The notes under the pieces: generated by a model
Seen by the model: the letters and a program-made list of their open reading frames with translations, nothing else
Told to the model about the DNA's origin: nothing
The model's database searches: none
Made by a program: the position numbers and the translations under genes
DNA from: a virus
DNA length: 24,110 bases
Direction: 5' to 3' (one strand)
IMG/VR virus record: IMGVR_UViG_3300018420_000113
Location: 1 to 24,110 of that record
In this document: positions 9,056 to 18,131 of the stretch, one piece after another
Position numbering within the stretch: position 1 is the stretch's first letter
Layout: every line of letters starts with the position of its first letter

Positions 9056-12000
9056 CTAACTCTTTTTCAATGCACCAGCTGTAAGTGCATCAATAACTTC
9101 AATATCATTCACTGTGGCCGCATTAACAAATATTTCGTTTGGTGAACAGCGTACTTCATATAAATCGCCAAATGTTTTTGTTGGATCTGTTGGTACAATA
9201 ACCACAGAACTTACAATGTCACCTAGCTCCTCGTGTAGGTATGCTGATAATTCTGAGAAGTAGAATGTATCACCAAAATCCCATTTATCAATAGTAAAGT
9301 ATTCATTCAAAGCCTCAACAACACGTGATTTAATTTCACCTGTTGATACTACTACGTTGGCTTGTTTAATAACTTTAAGTGTGCCTTGTAATTCTAAACT
9401 TGCTTTTTCGCCAAATAATGGTTTGAATGTTACAGAGTTAAGAATCATATTATCACTTGCCATTTTATAATCTTCTAAACGATTGTAAGCCAATGTAAGC
9501 TCATCAATGGTTGGTTGATTTGGCATTGTAATTGAACTGGTTGTATCTTTAATCCAATTAGTATAATTTGTATAGTAAGTGTTAGTCACTAAGAATAAAT
9601 CAATAATGTTTGTTAATGCTGGATCAATTCTACGTGTGTTAGGTGAGTTATGTTTGTATTGGAAATACAAATCTTGTCTACCTACTGCTACACGATAGTC
9701 CGTAGTTTGTGAGATAGTAAATTCATCACCTACAATTGATAGCTGATAGAATTTTTTATCTGTGTAAGCATAAAATACTTGACCAGTTAAGTATTCAGTT
9801 TTTTTATTTTCAATTGCTTCTAAGTTAGCAAACATCATATTGATTACACCACTAGCAACTGGTACCCATCTTTCTAAATTGTCAAAGTCTGTTTGACGAT
9901 TAAAGAATACATATTTTGTATTTGGGTTTGTGTTTGGATTAACTAGATCCTTAAAGATGTCTGGGTTATCAGCAACGTCATCAGAGTCTTTATCTGAATA
10001 ACTTACTAGTACTTTAAAGTTATCAACAAAACCGTCTGTTTCAACTTCTTGTCCAATAATATCTAGTCTAACATCTGTTGTTAGGTTTTCGTTGTTATCT
10101 GGTTTAGTGTTTGCTTTTAATACTGTAACGTTATCGTTAACAGTTTTGCCTGTTTTAGGATCATATACTTTTGAATTTGAATCAAAAATAAATCTATTTT
10201 CTAAGACTGATGCAAAGTAATAACTTAGATCTCTATACTTGATTGTGTATATCTCACCATCTGTAGTAAATTGTATTAACCATGAAGCATCACGATTAAG
10301 GCCATCTGTGTTTCTAGCAAAGTCTGTATTAAAATCTGCATTTTCATTTAAGTTGTCTGTTGAGATAATATACCAGGTTGCTGTTTTTTCGTTGTAGCCT
10401 AGACCAAAGTCTCTGTAAACTTCAATCTGTTCAATAATTTTATTTTCAAATGTTGTTGGTAAGTCTGTAATAAACTTAGGAATAATTTCTGTTGGAATAC
10501 AACCATTTGGAAGATATTCATTAAATGTTATTGGGCCTGTACCATCACTTAAATTACCTTGGCCAAAGTTAGTGCCATCTAACACTAGGTTAGTTACAGT
10601 TGCCCATAATACTAATTTTTCATTGGCTTTAGTTGGTACACCTGATTGTAATCTGTTGTTGGCATCAAAGTATTGATTCTCAGGTGGTACAAATTTAACT
10701 AATGCACCTTCTTGAATATATTTGGTATCGCTACTAGCAAACTCACCTACTGCCACAGCACCGCCACTTAACGTATCTTTAAAATAACCTGTTGTTTGGT
10801 TAACAATAGCTGTTGAATGATTCCAAGTAAGATTAGTTACTGGAATACGTTGGAACTTATCGTAGAAAAAATGACGTAGTGAACGTGATTTAACTATTGG
10901 TTCTAAGGTTCCTTGGATTACATCTGCAATATCATTTGTGTCTAAGAATGAGAATGTTTTTGTTGGATCAGTAAATGATCTATATAACATACCATCACTG
11001 GCAAACGCTGTTGTTGATGAATACTTGCCAGTTGGATCTAATAAGTCTAACTGTCTGTTAATACCAACACCTGTACGTGCCACTGCTTTTGATTTTAGAA
11101 TACTTGTAAATCTTGTGTATGGGAAGTTGTTATAGTCTTCACCGTTGACCATTCTGTTCTGTGTGTAGAAAGCCGCTGGTGCACGTTCTTTAATTTCTGC
11201 AATCGTTTCTCTAACTTTAGCGTTTGAAACTGGTGTTTGTAAACCAACTGTTAATGTTAATGTTTCAACACGACCTTTACGACTTACATAGTTAATAGGT
11301 ACTTGTATGTTTTGAATTTCTTCTGGGTTAATAACATACTCTAAACCATTTGATTGTCTAACATAAGTTCTGTAATCACCTAATGGAATTTTTGAAAATG
11401 TACCATCACCAAACTGTAGACCAATTTGATCATTTGTTCTTGTGTTAACTTGATAAATTGTTTTTTCTCTTTGACCACCTGTTTCGTCGACTGCATAAAT
11501 GTTGTCTACTGGTGACCATTCTGTTAATAAGTTTCCGTTGTTTGATAATTCAAATAACCAAACATCATTTTCGTTAACACCTTCAATGTTAACATTAATT
11601 GTTCTGTTTGAAATACGATCAACAAGTGTAAAGTCTTGATTGGTCAATGCACCTTGTTTGAACATAAAGAAGTAACCAGTACTTTCTGAACCATAGCCTA
11701 GTTTGTCATTTTTGTAAAGCACATTAAATGCACCACCTGGCTGTGGACTTTGTTCATAGATGTAAGTTTTATTAAGTGATGTACCTGAAACAATTTCAAA
11801 ATCCATTGCAATACCATCAACGTCACTTTCAAAACTAGCAATAGGTAATGTGTTTGGTGTTGTATTGATTTGATATTCGTCTGTAGAAACACCTAAAATC
11901 TTTTGGCTGTTACCTGGGCGACCAAAGCGTTGGCTATCCACCATGGAGGCATTCATAATTGCGTTAAACTGTTCTAACCAATCAGGGTTAGTAACGTCAT

Positions 12001-12433
12001 TCCAGTTAATTGTAAGTCCAGATAAGTTTTGATTGTTGTAGTCTAATACTGATTCTGTTGTTGACACTGCTGTAACTTTTAAGAAACCGTGACCATTAAG
12101 GTTACGCTTTGGAGTATATCCAACAAGTTTAGCAAGTTTAATTACTGAGTCTCTGCGTTCTGCTGTGTCTAGAAAGTTTTCACGTGTGTTTAAGTCACTA
12201 CGGAAAGCAAGACCTTGACCCATAAATGCGATCAAGTCTAGTAAAGCAACAAATTCACTTGACTCTGTAAAGTCGTTGAATGTTTCTGGATAGTATAGAC
12301 GTAAGTAGTCTACCATTGACTTTCTTAGAGTTTCAAAGTCGTAACTCTGAAAGTCTGCTTCTTTGAAAGTACGGTATAACTTCTTCCAATCTTCCGCCCC
12401 AAATATAGCGGTTTGTCGTGTAGTCTTAGCCAT
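9056..12433 (-). CDS. 6: Baseplate wedge protein gp6
   Basis: This 1125-residue protein matches the gp6/baseplate-J family, whose T4 member dimerises into the ring joining the wedges of the baseplate. Visible hallmarks are the N-terminal helical region with L-x-Y-Y-P-E-T-F near 45-52 and D-L-I-A-F-M-G near 66-72, the FGDG motif at 341-344, and NRMVNGEDYNNF at 426-437, the usual connection point before the C-terminal beta domains. The last 115 residues (from about M1010) form a typical gp6 tail. It is much longer than T4 gp6 (660 residues); the excess lies mostly between about residues 470 and 1000. ATG at 12433 has AGG at 12440-12442 six bases upstream, part of a purine-rich AGGAAACAGG. A GATAAATA box precedes it. 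It sits between gp25 and the giant gene in the same order as T4 25-6-7 homologues would suggest. Confidence 0.93.
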   Translation of the reverse strand: MAKTTRQTAIFGAEDWKKLYRTFKEADFQSYDFETLRKSMVDYLRLYYPETFNDFTESSEFVALLDLIAFMGQGLAFRSDLNTRENFLDTAERRDSVIKLAKLVGYTPKRNLNGHGFLKVTAVSTTESVLDYNNQNLSGLTINWNDVTNPDWLEQFNAIMNASMVDSQRFGRPGNSQKILGVSTDEYQINTTPNTLPIASFESDVDGIAMDFEIVSGTSLNKTYIYEQSPQPGGAFNVLYKNDKLGYGSESTGYFFMFKQGALTNQDFTLVDRISNRTINVNIEGVNENDVWLFELSNNGNLLTEWSPVDNIYAVDETGGQREKTIYQVNTRTNDQIGLQFGDGTFSKIPLGDYRTYVRQSNGLEYVINPEEIQNIQVPINYVSRKGRVETLTLTVGLQTPVSNAKVRETIAEIKERAPAAFYTQNRMVNGEDYNNFPYTRFTSILKSKAVARTGVGINRQLDLLDPTGKYSSTTAFASDGMLYRSFTDPTKTFSFLDTNDIADVIQGTLEPIVKSRSLRHFFYDKFQRIPVTNLTWNHSTAIVNQTTGYFKDTLSGGAVAVGEFASSDTKYIQEGALVKFVPPENQYFDANNRLQSGVPTKANEKLVLWATVTNLVLDGTNFGQGNLSDGTGPITFNEYLPNGCIPTEIIPKFITDLPTTFENKIIEQIEVYRDFGLGYNEKTATWYIISTDNLNENADFNTDFARNTDGLNRDASWLIQFTTDGEIYTIKYRDLSYYFASVLENRFIFDSNSKVYDPKTGKTVNDNVTVLKANTKPDNNENLTTDVRLDIIGQEVETDGFVDNFKVLVSYSDKDSDDVADNPDIFKDLVNPNTNPNTKYVFFNRQTDFDNLERWVPVASGVINMMFANLEAIENKKTEYLTGQVFYAYTDKKFYQLSIVGDEFTISQTTDYRVAVGRQDLYFQYKHNSPNTRRIDPALTNIIDLFLVTNTYYTNYTNWIKDTTSSITMPNQPTIDELTLAYNRLEDYKMASDNMILNSVTFKPLFGEKASLELQGTLKVIKQANVVVSTGEIKSRVVEALNEYFTIDKWDFGDTFYFSELSAYLHEELGDIVSSVVIVPTDPTKTFGDLYEVRCSPNEIFVNAATVNDIEVIDALTAGALKKS

Positions 12434-12460
12434 AGATTACCTGTTTCCTATTATTGTAAG

Positions 12461-12468
12461 TATTTATC
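12461..12468 (-). promoter_or_regulatory. Putative late promoter before gp6 (GATAAATA)
   Basis: The minus strand reads GATAAATA, one base from the T4 late consensus TATAAATA and matching the NATAAATA form described for marine T4-like phages. It lies in the 55-base gap between gp25 and gp6 and would give a leader of about 20 bases containing the AGGAAACAGG ribosome-binding region. Confidence 0.55.
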
Positions 12469-12488
12469 ACTTTAATAATAGGCGTATA

Positions 12489-12863
12489 TTATATGTAATC
12501 TGCTGTGAGGTTTTCTGTGTCGAGGAATAGTTTAAGCATCTGCGATTCTGAAGATGCTTGAGTTGATACTGCTAATTCAACTAGTAGACCGTTGTCTTGT
12601 GTGTAAAATACAACATCATCTACACGGACTCTAGGGTCTCTTTCAATGGATTTACGCAGTTCGTTTTCTATTTGTCTTAGTGATTTATCATCAATTGATT
12701 CAAACAAGTAATCCCATAAACTAGTACCAATGTTTGGTCTGCCAGGAACTTCACCTTGTCTAATCAAAAGACCGTTTAACAAGTCACGTTTGATTAATTC
12801 AAAGTCTTCTAAACGAAACTTTTTGTTTCTGTTAATTGAACTGTATCCGTAAAACTTTGCCAT
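12489..12863 (-). CDS. 25: Baseplate wedge protein gp25
   Basis: At 124 residues this is close to T4 gp25 (132 residues) and fits the GPW/gp25 family, the short lysozyme-fold-derived structural protein that links sheath and wedge in contractile machines. It shows the family layout: an N-terminal basic segment, L-x-N-G-L-L-I-R-Q-G-E-V-P near 28-41, N-I-G-T-S-L-W-D-Y-L-F-E near 44-55, and the conserved acidic-basic turn ERDPRVRVDDV at about 74-84. The start at 12863 follows the gp5 stop by 23 bases. No Shine-Dalgarno is visible; instead a GATAAATA box ends 7 bases before the ATG. It fits between gp5 and gp6. Confidence 0.92.
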   Translation of the reverse strand: MAKFYGYSSINRNKKFRLEDFELIKRDLLNGLLIRQGEVPGRPNIGTSLWDYLFESIDDKSLRQIENELRKSIERDPRVRVDDVVFYTQDNGLLVELAVSTQASSESQMLKLFLDTENLTADYI

Positions 12864-12870
12864 AGTGTAT

Positions 12871-12878
12871 TATTTATC
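12871..12878 (-). promoter_or_regulatory. Late-promoter-like box abutting gp25 (GATAAATA)
   Basis: The minus strand reads GATAAATA immediately upstream of gp25. With T4 late-promoter geometry the transcript would begin only one or two bases before the ATG, giving a nearly leaderless message. It may instead be an A-rich initiation region or chance. Confidence 0.35.
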
Positions 12879-12886
12879 GCTTATTT

Positions 12887-15121
12887 TTAGAAGAATTTTG
12901 GCTTCCTAATACGCACATCACCTGTTATTTTATTAACTGAGTTAAGCACTGCTGACACATCAACTGTATTAGCAAAGCCGCCAGGGTTAGCATAACTCTT
13001 ACTTAAATTACTAATCTTACTTTCTACTAGACCAACTGCATATTGAGAGTTACGTGCTGTTTGCTCAATACCTGAATTAATTAAAGAGTTACCGCCACCT
13101 TGTGTCCAAGATTTAACTGCGTCGGCACCGTATGTTGAACTTGCTTGTATAAGTCCACTAAGTTGCTGTGGAGTTTCGCCGCCTGTAACTATGCCAGTGG
13201 CTTTTAACTGTGAGAGATTGCTAGTGTAAACATCTTCCATGACCAACGACTGCGTTGATGAATCATTTAAGAACTGAGTTAAATTATTAGTACCAGCTTT
13301 ACCTGTCCAAACATTTGTATTTTTAAGTACTGATTCTAATTGTGTAGTTTGATTACCAAATCCATCTGTTACAGTTGCCGATGGATCTTTAAGATACTTG
13401 GCTGTGGTTCCTGGTTTTAAGTAACCTGTTTCTTCTAATTGTTTTGCTGAAACACCATATGTACCAATCCCTTTGTCTGTGCTTACCGTGGTAGCACTTT
13501 GTCCAACATCTTTGGCTTTTTGTGCTAACATACCTGTTGTTTGATCTTGATCTAAACTACCAACACCTTTAGTTGCCTGTGCCTGTTTAGCAAAGTCTGT
13601 GGTAGTAATTTGGTTAGTAGGTGTTTTACTTGCTACTTCATTGGCTTTAACTGCCACAGCAGGATTCAATGCTGTTACTGGTGGCTTACCTTGTGTTACA
13701 GAATTTTCAACACCTAGGTTATGATATGGCCACGGTTCATGATGTGGAACTCTGGTAGCAATAGTTTCAAGTTTGCTGTATTCTGTTGTCCAACCATTGT
13801 TATAAACAGCATCACTGACTTTGTTTTTCTTGTGTAGTCTATTAGGTTGTACACTGATACCACCACCATTGTTCAGGTTAACGATACCTGCTTTGATGTC
13901 TATCTTATCACCTGCTGTGTAACTACCATACTTACCAGCATCAATAGCAGTGCTGTTGTCACTGCGTACAGCTACAAGTTGTTTACTATACACAGACGCA
14001 TAGTTAATACCAGTTACCAACATTTCATTTTGTGCTTCAAGTACAGTTGAATTTAAACTGCGTGTGTTTATGTTACGGCCTGCATACATGTTAATATCTT
14101 TGTCAGCATGAAAGTTCATACTTCCTTGTGTACGCATGTTAATAGAGTTTGTTGAAAATACATCAACAGTACCTTCCTTGCCTAGTTCAACCCATGATAA
14201 TCCATTGGCATGAATAATGTACAAACACTCGCCATCATCACTCATTGTAATCTGATGACCTTGTGCTGTTCTAATTCTTACTAATTGGTCGTTACCTTCA
14301 AGGTCGCCATCATCTAGAACAATACTATGACCGCCTTCTCTACCTACAACTTTAATATCTTCGGATTTTATTTCTCCGCTCTTTAGTTTGCCTTTGATTT
14401 CTTGTACATCATCGCCTTTGATTTTAGCATAGATAGGTTTACCCGGAGTACTTACACCAAATACATTTGATGGTGACTCACGCTGTGCTGTTGACGTAAT
14501 AGGACCTCTAACATTATCCTTAATAAGACCTTGACTAAACAAGTTAGCCGCTAAGAATTTATGTACTGGTTTTTCTCTATTGTAAAATTGAGGATCATCA
14601 TTGATTGTAGGATCTTCATTGTTAATTTCTGTTACAGGAACTTGACTAGCACCTTGAACAAAAGGTTTGGCTTCTTCACCTGCTAGATATGTAGTTGCTG
14701 AACCAATAGCAGGTACCATATGATTTAAACTGTCTTCAGGAATACAGCCTACATAGTAACCGTTATTAGGATCGCCTGCTACAAAGAAACACAGTACTTT
14801 AGTACCAACGTCAGGCGGTGTAAACCACATACCATATGAATGTTTATTACCAATATATGCACCTGTGCCTTTTTTAGCACCCGAATGTTCTGTTGAACCA
14901 AAGAAAGGAGGCAAGTAGTTTACTGTTCTCCAGTTTGCTTCATCTTCTGCGTTAGGTCCTGCAAATTGTTCAATGTAAACTTGTAGTCGAGCAGATCGTG
15001 TAGGATCAATATTGTTTTTAACAATACCTATATATGGACCAGGAGTTGATGGCATCTGATTGCCAGTGCCATGTTTATACCCTTGGGTTTGTCCTTTACT
15101 TCTTATATGATCTTCAGCCAT
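12887..15121 (-). CDS. 5: Baseplate central spike protein gp5
   Basis: This 744-residue protein looks like the gp5/VgrG-type spike at the centre of the baseplate. Residues of about 28-130 form the OB-fold region, opening GPYIGIVKNNIDPTRSARLQ and including T-P-P-D-V-G-T-K-V-L-C-F-F and G-C-I-P-E-D. Residues of about 265-420 are short strand repeats (VRIRTAQGHQITM, INMRTQG, INMYAGRNINTRS, IDIKAG) typical of the triple-stranded beta-helix needle. T4 gp5 carries a lysozyme domain between these; the corresponding 150-260 stretch is short and linker-like with no visible lysozyme signature. A C-terminal extension of about 300 residues follows the needle, with a compact region (550-690) that may be lysozyme-like in ancestry. 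ATG at 15121 lies 6 bases after the hub gene stop, with only a weak Shine-Dalgarno (GGTAAT overlapping that stop). Confidence 0.88.
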   Translation of the reverse strand: MAEDHIRSKGQTQGYKHGTGNQMPSTPGPYIGIVKNNIDPTRSARLQVYIEQFAGPNAEDEANWRTVNYLPPFFGSTEHSGAKKGTGAYIGNKHSYGMWFTPPDVGTKVLCFFVAGDPNNGYYVGCIPEDSLNHMVPAIGSATTYLAGEEAKPFVQGASQVPVTEINNEDPTINDDPQFYNREKPVHKFLAANLFSQGLIKDNVRGPITSTAQRESPSNVFGVSTPGKPIYAKIKGDDVQEIKGKLKSGEIKSEDIKVVGREGGHSIVLDDGDLEGNDQLVRIRTAQGHQITMSDDGECLYIIHANGLSWVELGKEGTVDVFSTNSINMRTQGSMNFHADKDINMYAGRNINTRSLNSTVLEAQNEMLVTGINYASVYSKQLVAVRSDNSTAIDAGKYGSYTAGDKIDIKAGIVNLNNGGGISVQPNRLHKKNKVSDAVYNNGWTTEYSKLETIATRVPHHEPWPYHNLGVENSVTQGKPPVTALNPAVAVKANEVASKTPTNQITTTDFAKQAQATKGVGSLDQDQTTGMLAQKAKDVGQSATTVSTDKGIGTYGVSAKQLEETGYLKPGTTAKYLKDPSATVTDGFGNQTTQLESVLKNTNVWTGKAGTNNLTQFLNDSSTQSLVMEDVYTSNLSQLKATGIVTGGETPQQLSGLIQASSTYGADAVKSWTQGGGNSLINSGIEQTARNSQYAVGLVESKISNLSKSYANPGGFANTVDVSAVLNSVNKITGDVRIRKPKFF

Positions 15122-15127
15122 TGTTTA

Positions 15128-18100
15128 TTAATTACCTTGTGTTTCGCCCCTGATGGGTAAAAAGTCAGGTGCTGTTGGGTTATCAGGTGTTATTGCCCGT
15201 TGCCCTGGTACACTGTTGCCATTATCAATAGGTGCAAAATTAGGACCTATAGGACCTGCTGTGTCATAAACACCTTGGCTGTTTTGTGCTACACTAATGG
15301 GTGTAAAGTCTGGAGCAATATCAGAATTTTGTGAAATAGCCGCTTCACCAGGAACTTTGTTGCCTGCTACACTAACAGGTGTAAAGTCAGGAGCCTGTGT
15401 ATTATTATCTGTAATTGCACGACTACCAGGTACTTGGTTACCTGCGGCACTTACTGTTGAAGGTTTACGTTTAGCTGTTGGTGCTGTATTAGTTTCTCTG
15501 ACTGTATCTGTTTCTTCTGGATCAAACTCACGTAATAATCCTTCCATAGTTTGTGTCATTGTACCACCACTAAACCTTGATGATACTTTGACTAATTTAT
15601 AAATTAGATCTGAACTTGTTTGTCCACTACCATCAATAAATGTTGGGTCTTTAAGATCTGCACTGCCATCTTCTTTGTAATCTTCCATTGTTCGAAATCC
15701 AACCTGAACAAATATTTCACTGGCATCGTAGTTGATAGAACCGTCAGCTAAAAATGGCTCATAAGTATTGCCACTGGTATACAATATATCATTTTGTTGA
15801 ATATAATCTGGATCACCTATAATTTCCATATTGAATTTCTGGAAGTCTACTGATGAATAAATTACATCAGCGGCCTGCATTGCCGCACTGGCATTATCGC
15901 CAGGTTGTCCGACACCACTAGTACCTGATTGATTAACAAATGCTTTAGATGTTGACTTTTGAGACTCAGGTGTAATTACCTGATCAGGCTGTTCAATTCT
16001 ACCATCCATAGCAACAAAGTATGTTGCATTTAACTCTTGTTCATAATTTAATATTTCTGTGTTCTCACCTGTGAACCAATAGTTGTATTTTTTATGCACT
16101 CCTCTTAGAGGTGCTTTTGGAAAGAACGGTGAATAAGTGTCAACAATTTGTCTAGGTGAAATAATATATTCTATTTCATAAGCATAGTCGGCACGTTTAT
16201 CATCCCATTCAATTGGTAATAATCTTACTCCAATACTATACCATTGTAAAAATTTGTTTTGTGCTGGATTAGGTTTAACTTCCCCTGTCTTAGGATCAAT
16301 AAGATGTGTTTGCTGTTTGGTAATGTAATCACTCGATCTAATCATTATATCAAGAAATTGATGTAATGGCATTGGATTTACAGAATAAATTTGTCTAGTT
16401 TTGTCCATTGTTGTTGAGTTTAATAAAGCACTTGCCGCTTGTTTAGCACTGGCACTCATTGGAGTTTTATTTTTAACTTTTAACAGCGTGTCACTTGAAA
16501 TACATTTTGCTTTACCTATATCACCGTTAAAGGTAACTTTATACTTGTCTGGATATTTGTATCCTGCTTTTTTTGCTAACTTTTTCTGTTGTTCATTCAA
16601 CGCATCAATAATGCCTTTACTTTGTTGCGGTGTACCTGTAGCATTACCTTTAAGTATTCCAGGAGTTACTGTTGTTTCTGTTGTGCCAAATGGCGATGTT
16701 GCTGTTGTCTGGCTTGTAGACTGTGCTGGGGTGTTAGTAATATTACTGTTGGCATTAAACATGTCACCAAGTGTTTGTCCTACTAATTCTACATTAAAAG
16801 GAATCACTCCACGTTTAGCAGATAGTCCAATGTGATGATTTGGACATATTGCCTGACAGTCATATGTTACTGCGCCTTCTTTAACTCTGGTAAGAATTTT
16901 ACTAAAAGTAAACGGAACAAATTTTGTTAATCTTATATCGTCTTCTTCAGATAACTGTTTGCCATTTTCATCAAACCCTTTGTACTTGATAACCATAAGG
17001 TAATGTTGTTTGGCTATTTCTGTCATTCCGTTGCTGTGGCATAGTTGTCTTAATTTTTTTAAGAAAGTATACCCCATTGGTTCAAGTATTTCAAATCTCA
17101 TCTGAACAACATTGTGAGGCGCTTCATTCTGGCCTTCCATTAGTGTTTCTATTTCTAGATTGTCAATATATAAGTCTGGAAATATTACTTCTTCGTTTTG
17201 ACTGTTACCACCACTTTGTAAAATCTTTTTTAGGCCTTGTGTACTTTTAGTTTGCTCTACTAACATCTTTTTATACTGTTCAGGAGTTTGTAGATACAAA
17301 GCAATATTATAAGTTAACTGTGCAAATTTAGATGTTGGATTAGGCTGTGCTTCAAACTTTTGAGAAAATGCTTTTGCTGTTGCTACACCACCTTTGGTTG
17401 ACTGAATAAACTGACTGTCATCTACAACACTAGCACTGTCATCTGCTGATACAGAACCACCTTGTAATAAACTTGGAGTAACCTGTGCGGCTTCTGTTGT
17501 GCCATATGGTGATGTTGGTATTTGATCTGCATTTGATTGTGTAACAGTTGTTCCAGAGTTAGACTTTAAATGACTTGGATAAGGAGTTTGTGTACCTGCT
17601 TTATCAGCACCTGCTAGTGCATCATTATCTACTATTGATCCTGCTGATGTAGCACCTTGAGTTTCACCTCTAACTGGTGTAAAGTCAGGAGCAACACTGT
17701 CATTGGTTCCTGTGACAGCAGTTTCGCCACCTACTCCTGCTTGATCTACAACTGGAGTATAGTCTGGACCTAATTTATTATCAATTGCACTGATACGTTG
17801 ATAACTTTCTTCTCGTCTTTGTTGAATTAAACTATTATTAGTTGTTATTTGGCTGTCGTATTCTGTAACATTAGATCTTTGAAATACTTCTGCTTCGTAT
17901 TTGGCGTTACGTCCTTCCTGACTAGCAATACGTACATCATTTTTTGCATTGTATAAATTTTGGTTACTGCTTGATGGGTTAGCAATAACACCATCTGCTT
18001 TAGAAATGGCAGAGTCCATGCCTTTAATAGCATTGGTTTGTCTGTTTATTATTTTTTTAGCGTCTTGCTGTTTAATTGCCGCTCTTGCTTCAGCCGCTCC

Positions 18101-18130
18101 AGGACTATCATCATAAATTACAGTTGCCAT
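15128..18130 (-). CDS. Large baseplate hub-like protein (probable gp27 counterpart)
   Basis: A 1000-residue protein between gp53 and gp5, the place expected for the hub that seats the gp5 spike. Layout: residues 1-118, mainly helical and charged; 120-250, low-complexity with repeats; 255-460, a folded domain (F-P-D-L-Y-I-D-N-L near 317-325, F-E-I-L-E-P-M-G-Y-T-F near 346-356); 465-505, a second low-complexity linker; 510-870, a second folded domain ending G-D-P-D-Y-I-Q-Q-N-D (772-781) and S-S-R-F-S-G-G-T-M-T-Q-T-M-E-G (850-864); 880-1000, repeats. The closing motif resembles gpD/gp27-type hub proteins, in which a G-x-P-x-Y/I strand and a final T-Q-T-L-E-G-like strand are usual. T4 gp27 has only 391 residues, so equivalence is inferred. 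The start has AGGA (18138-18141) 7 bases upstream and the gp53 stop ends 1 base before it. Confidence 0.7.
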   Translation of the reverse strand: MATVIYDDSPGAAEARAAIKQQDAKKIINRQTNAIKGMDSAISKADGVIANPSSSNQNLYNAKNDVRIASQEGRNAKYEAEVFQRSNVTEYDSQITTNNSLIQQRREESYQRISAIDNKLGPDYTPVVDQAGVGGETAVTGTNDSVAPDFTPVRGETQGATSAGSIVDNDALAGADKAGTQTPYPSHLKSNSGTTVTQSNADQIPTSPYGTTEAAQVTPSLLQGGSVSADDSASVVDDSQFIQSTKGGVATAKAFSQKFEAQPNPTSKFAQLTYNIALYLQTPEQYKKMLVEQTKSTQGLKKILQSGGNSQNEEVIFPDLYIDNLEIETLMEGQNEAPHNVVQMRFEILEPMGYTFLKKLRQLCHSNGMTEIAKQHYLMVIKYKGFDENGKQLSEEDDIRLTKFVPFTFSKILTRVKEGAVTYDCQAICPNHHIGLSAKRGVIPFNVELVGQTLGDMFNANSNITNTPAQSTSQTTATSPFGTTETTVTPGILKGNATGTPQQSKGIIDALNEQQKKLAKKAGYKYPDKYKVTFNGDIGKAKCISSDTLLKVKNKTPMSASAKQAASALLNSTTMDKTRQIYSVNPMPLHQFLDIMIRSSDYITKQQTHLIDPKTGEVKPNPAQNKFLQWYSIGVRLLPIEWDDKRADYAYEIEYIISPRQIVDTYSPFFPKAPLRGVHKKYNYWFTGENTEILNYEQELNATYFVAMDGRIEQPDQVITPESQKSTSKAFVNQSGTSGVGQPGDNASAAMQAADVIYSSVDFQKFNMEIIGDPDYIQQNDILYTSGNTYEPFLADGSINYDASEIFVQVGFRTMEDYKEDGSADLKDPTFIDGSGQTSSDLIYKLVKVSSRFSGGTMTQTMEGLLREFDPEETDTVRETNTAPTAKRKPSTVSAAGNQVPGSRAITDNNTQAPDFTPVSVAGNKVPGEAAISQNSDIAPDFTPISVAQNSQGVYDTAGPIGPNFAPIDNGNSVPGQRAITPDNPTAPDFLPIRGETQGN
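15131..15433 (-). repeat. C-terminal APDF-type repeats of the hub-like protein
   Basis: Residues 900-1000 consist of four tandem units: three of about 26-27 residues beginning VPGSRAI, VPGEAAI and VPGQRAI, and a 22-residue variant beginning QGVYDTAG. Each ends with [AG]P[DN]F-x-P-[VI]. At the DNA level the segment ggtgtaaagtcaggagc near 15379-15394 recurs at about 17676-17692 in the N-terminal repeats. Composition (P, G, A, N, T, D) suggests a disordered or extended segment. Confidence 0.85.
16646..16699 (-). repeat. SP[YF]GTTE linker repeat, copy 2 (hub-like protein)
   Basis: Residues 478-495 read TSPFGTTETTVTPGILKG, matching copy 1 at TSP, GTTE, VTP and a final L-x-G. It sits in the linker between the two folded domains. 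Confidence 0.75.
17459..17515 (-). repeat. SP[YF]GTTE linker repeat, copy 1 (hub-like protein)
   Basis: Residues 206-224 read TSPYGTTEAAQVTPSLLQG. A second copy occurs about 270 residues later at 478-495. Both lie in low-complexity linkers flanking the first folded domain, so this is a repeat family separate from the APDF repeats. Confidence 0.75.
17651..17773 (-). repeat. N-terminal APDF-type repeats of the hub-like protein
   Basis: Residues 120-160 contain GPDYTPV, then VGGETAV, then APDFTPVRGETQG. The RGETQG ending (154-159) recurs at the extreme C-terminus (994-999), so the same repeat family brackets the folded core of the protein. Confidence 0.8.
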
Positions 18131-18131
18131 A

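Noticed and set aside
14350-14680. A T4-type lysozyme domain in gp5
   Set aside because: The segment between OB-fold and needle is too short and lacks any visible lysozyme catalytic signature.
16401-16835. A 144-residue plus-strand open frame inside the hub-like gene
   Set aside because: It is antisense to a well-supported gene, hydrophobic by composition bias, and lacks a ribosome site; treated as a shadow.
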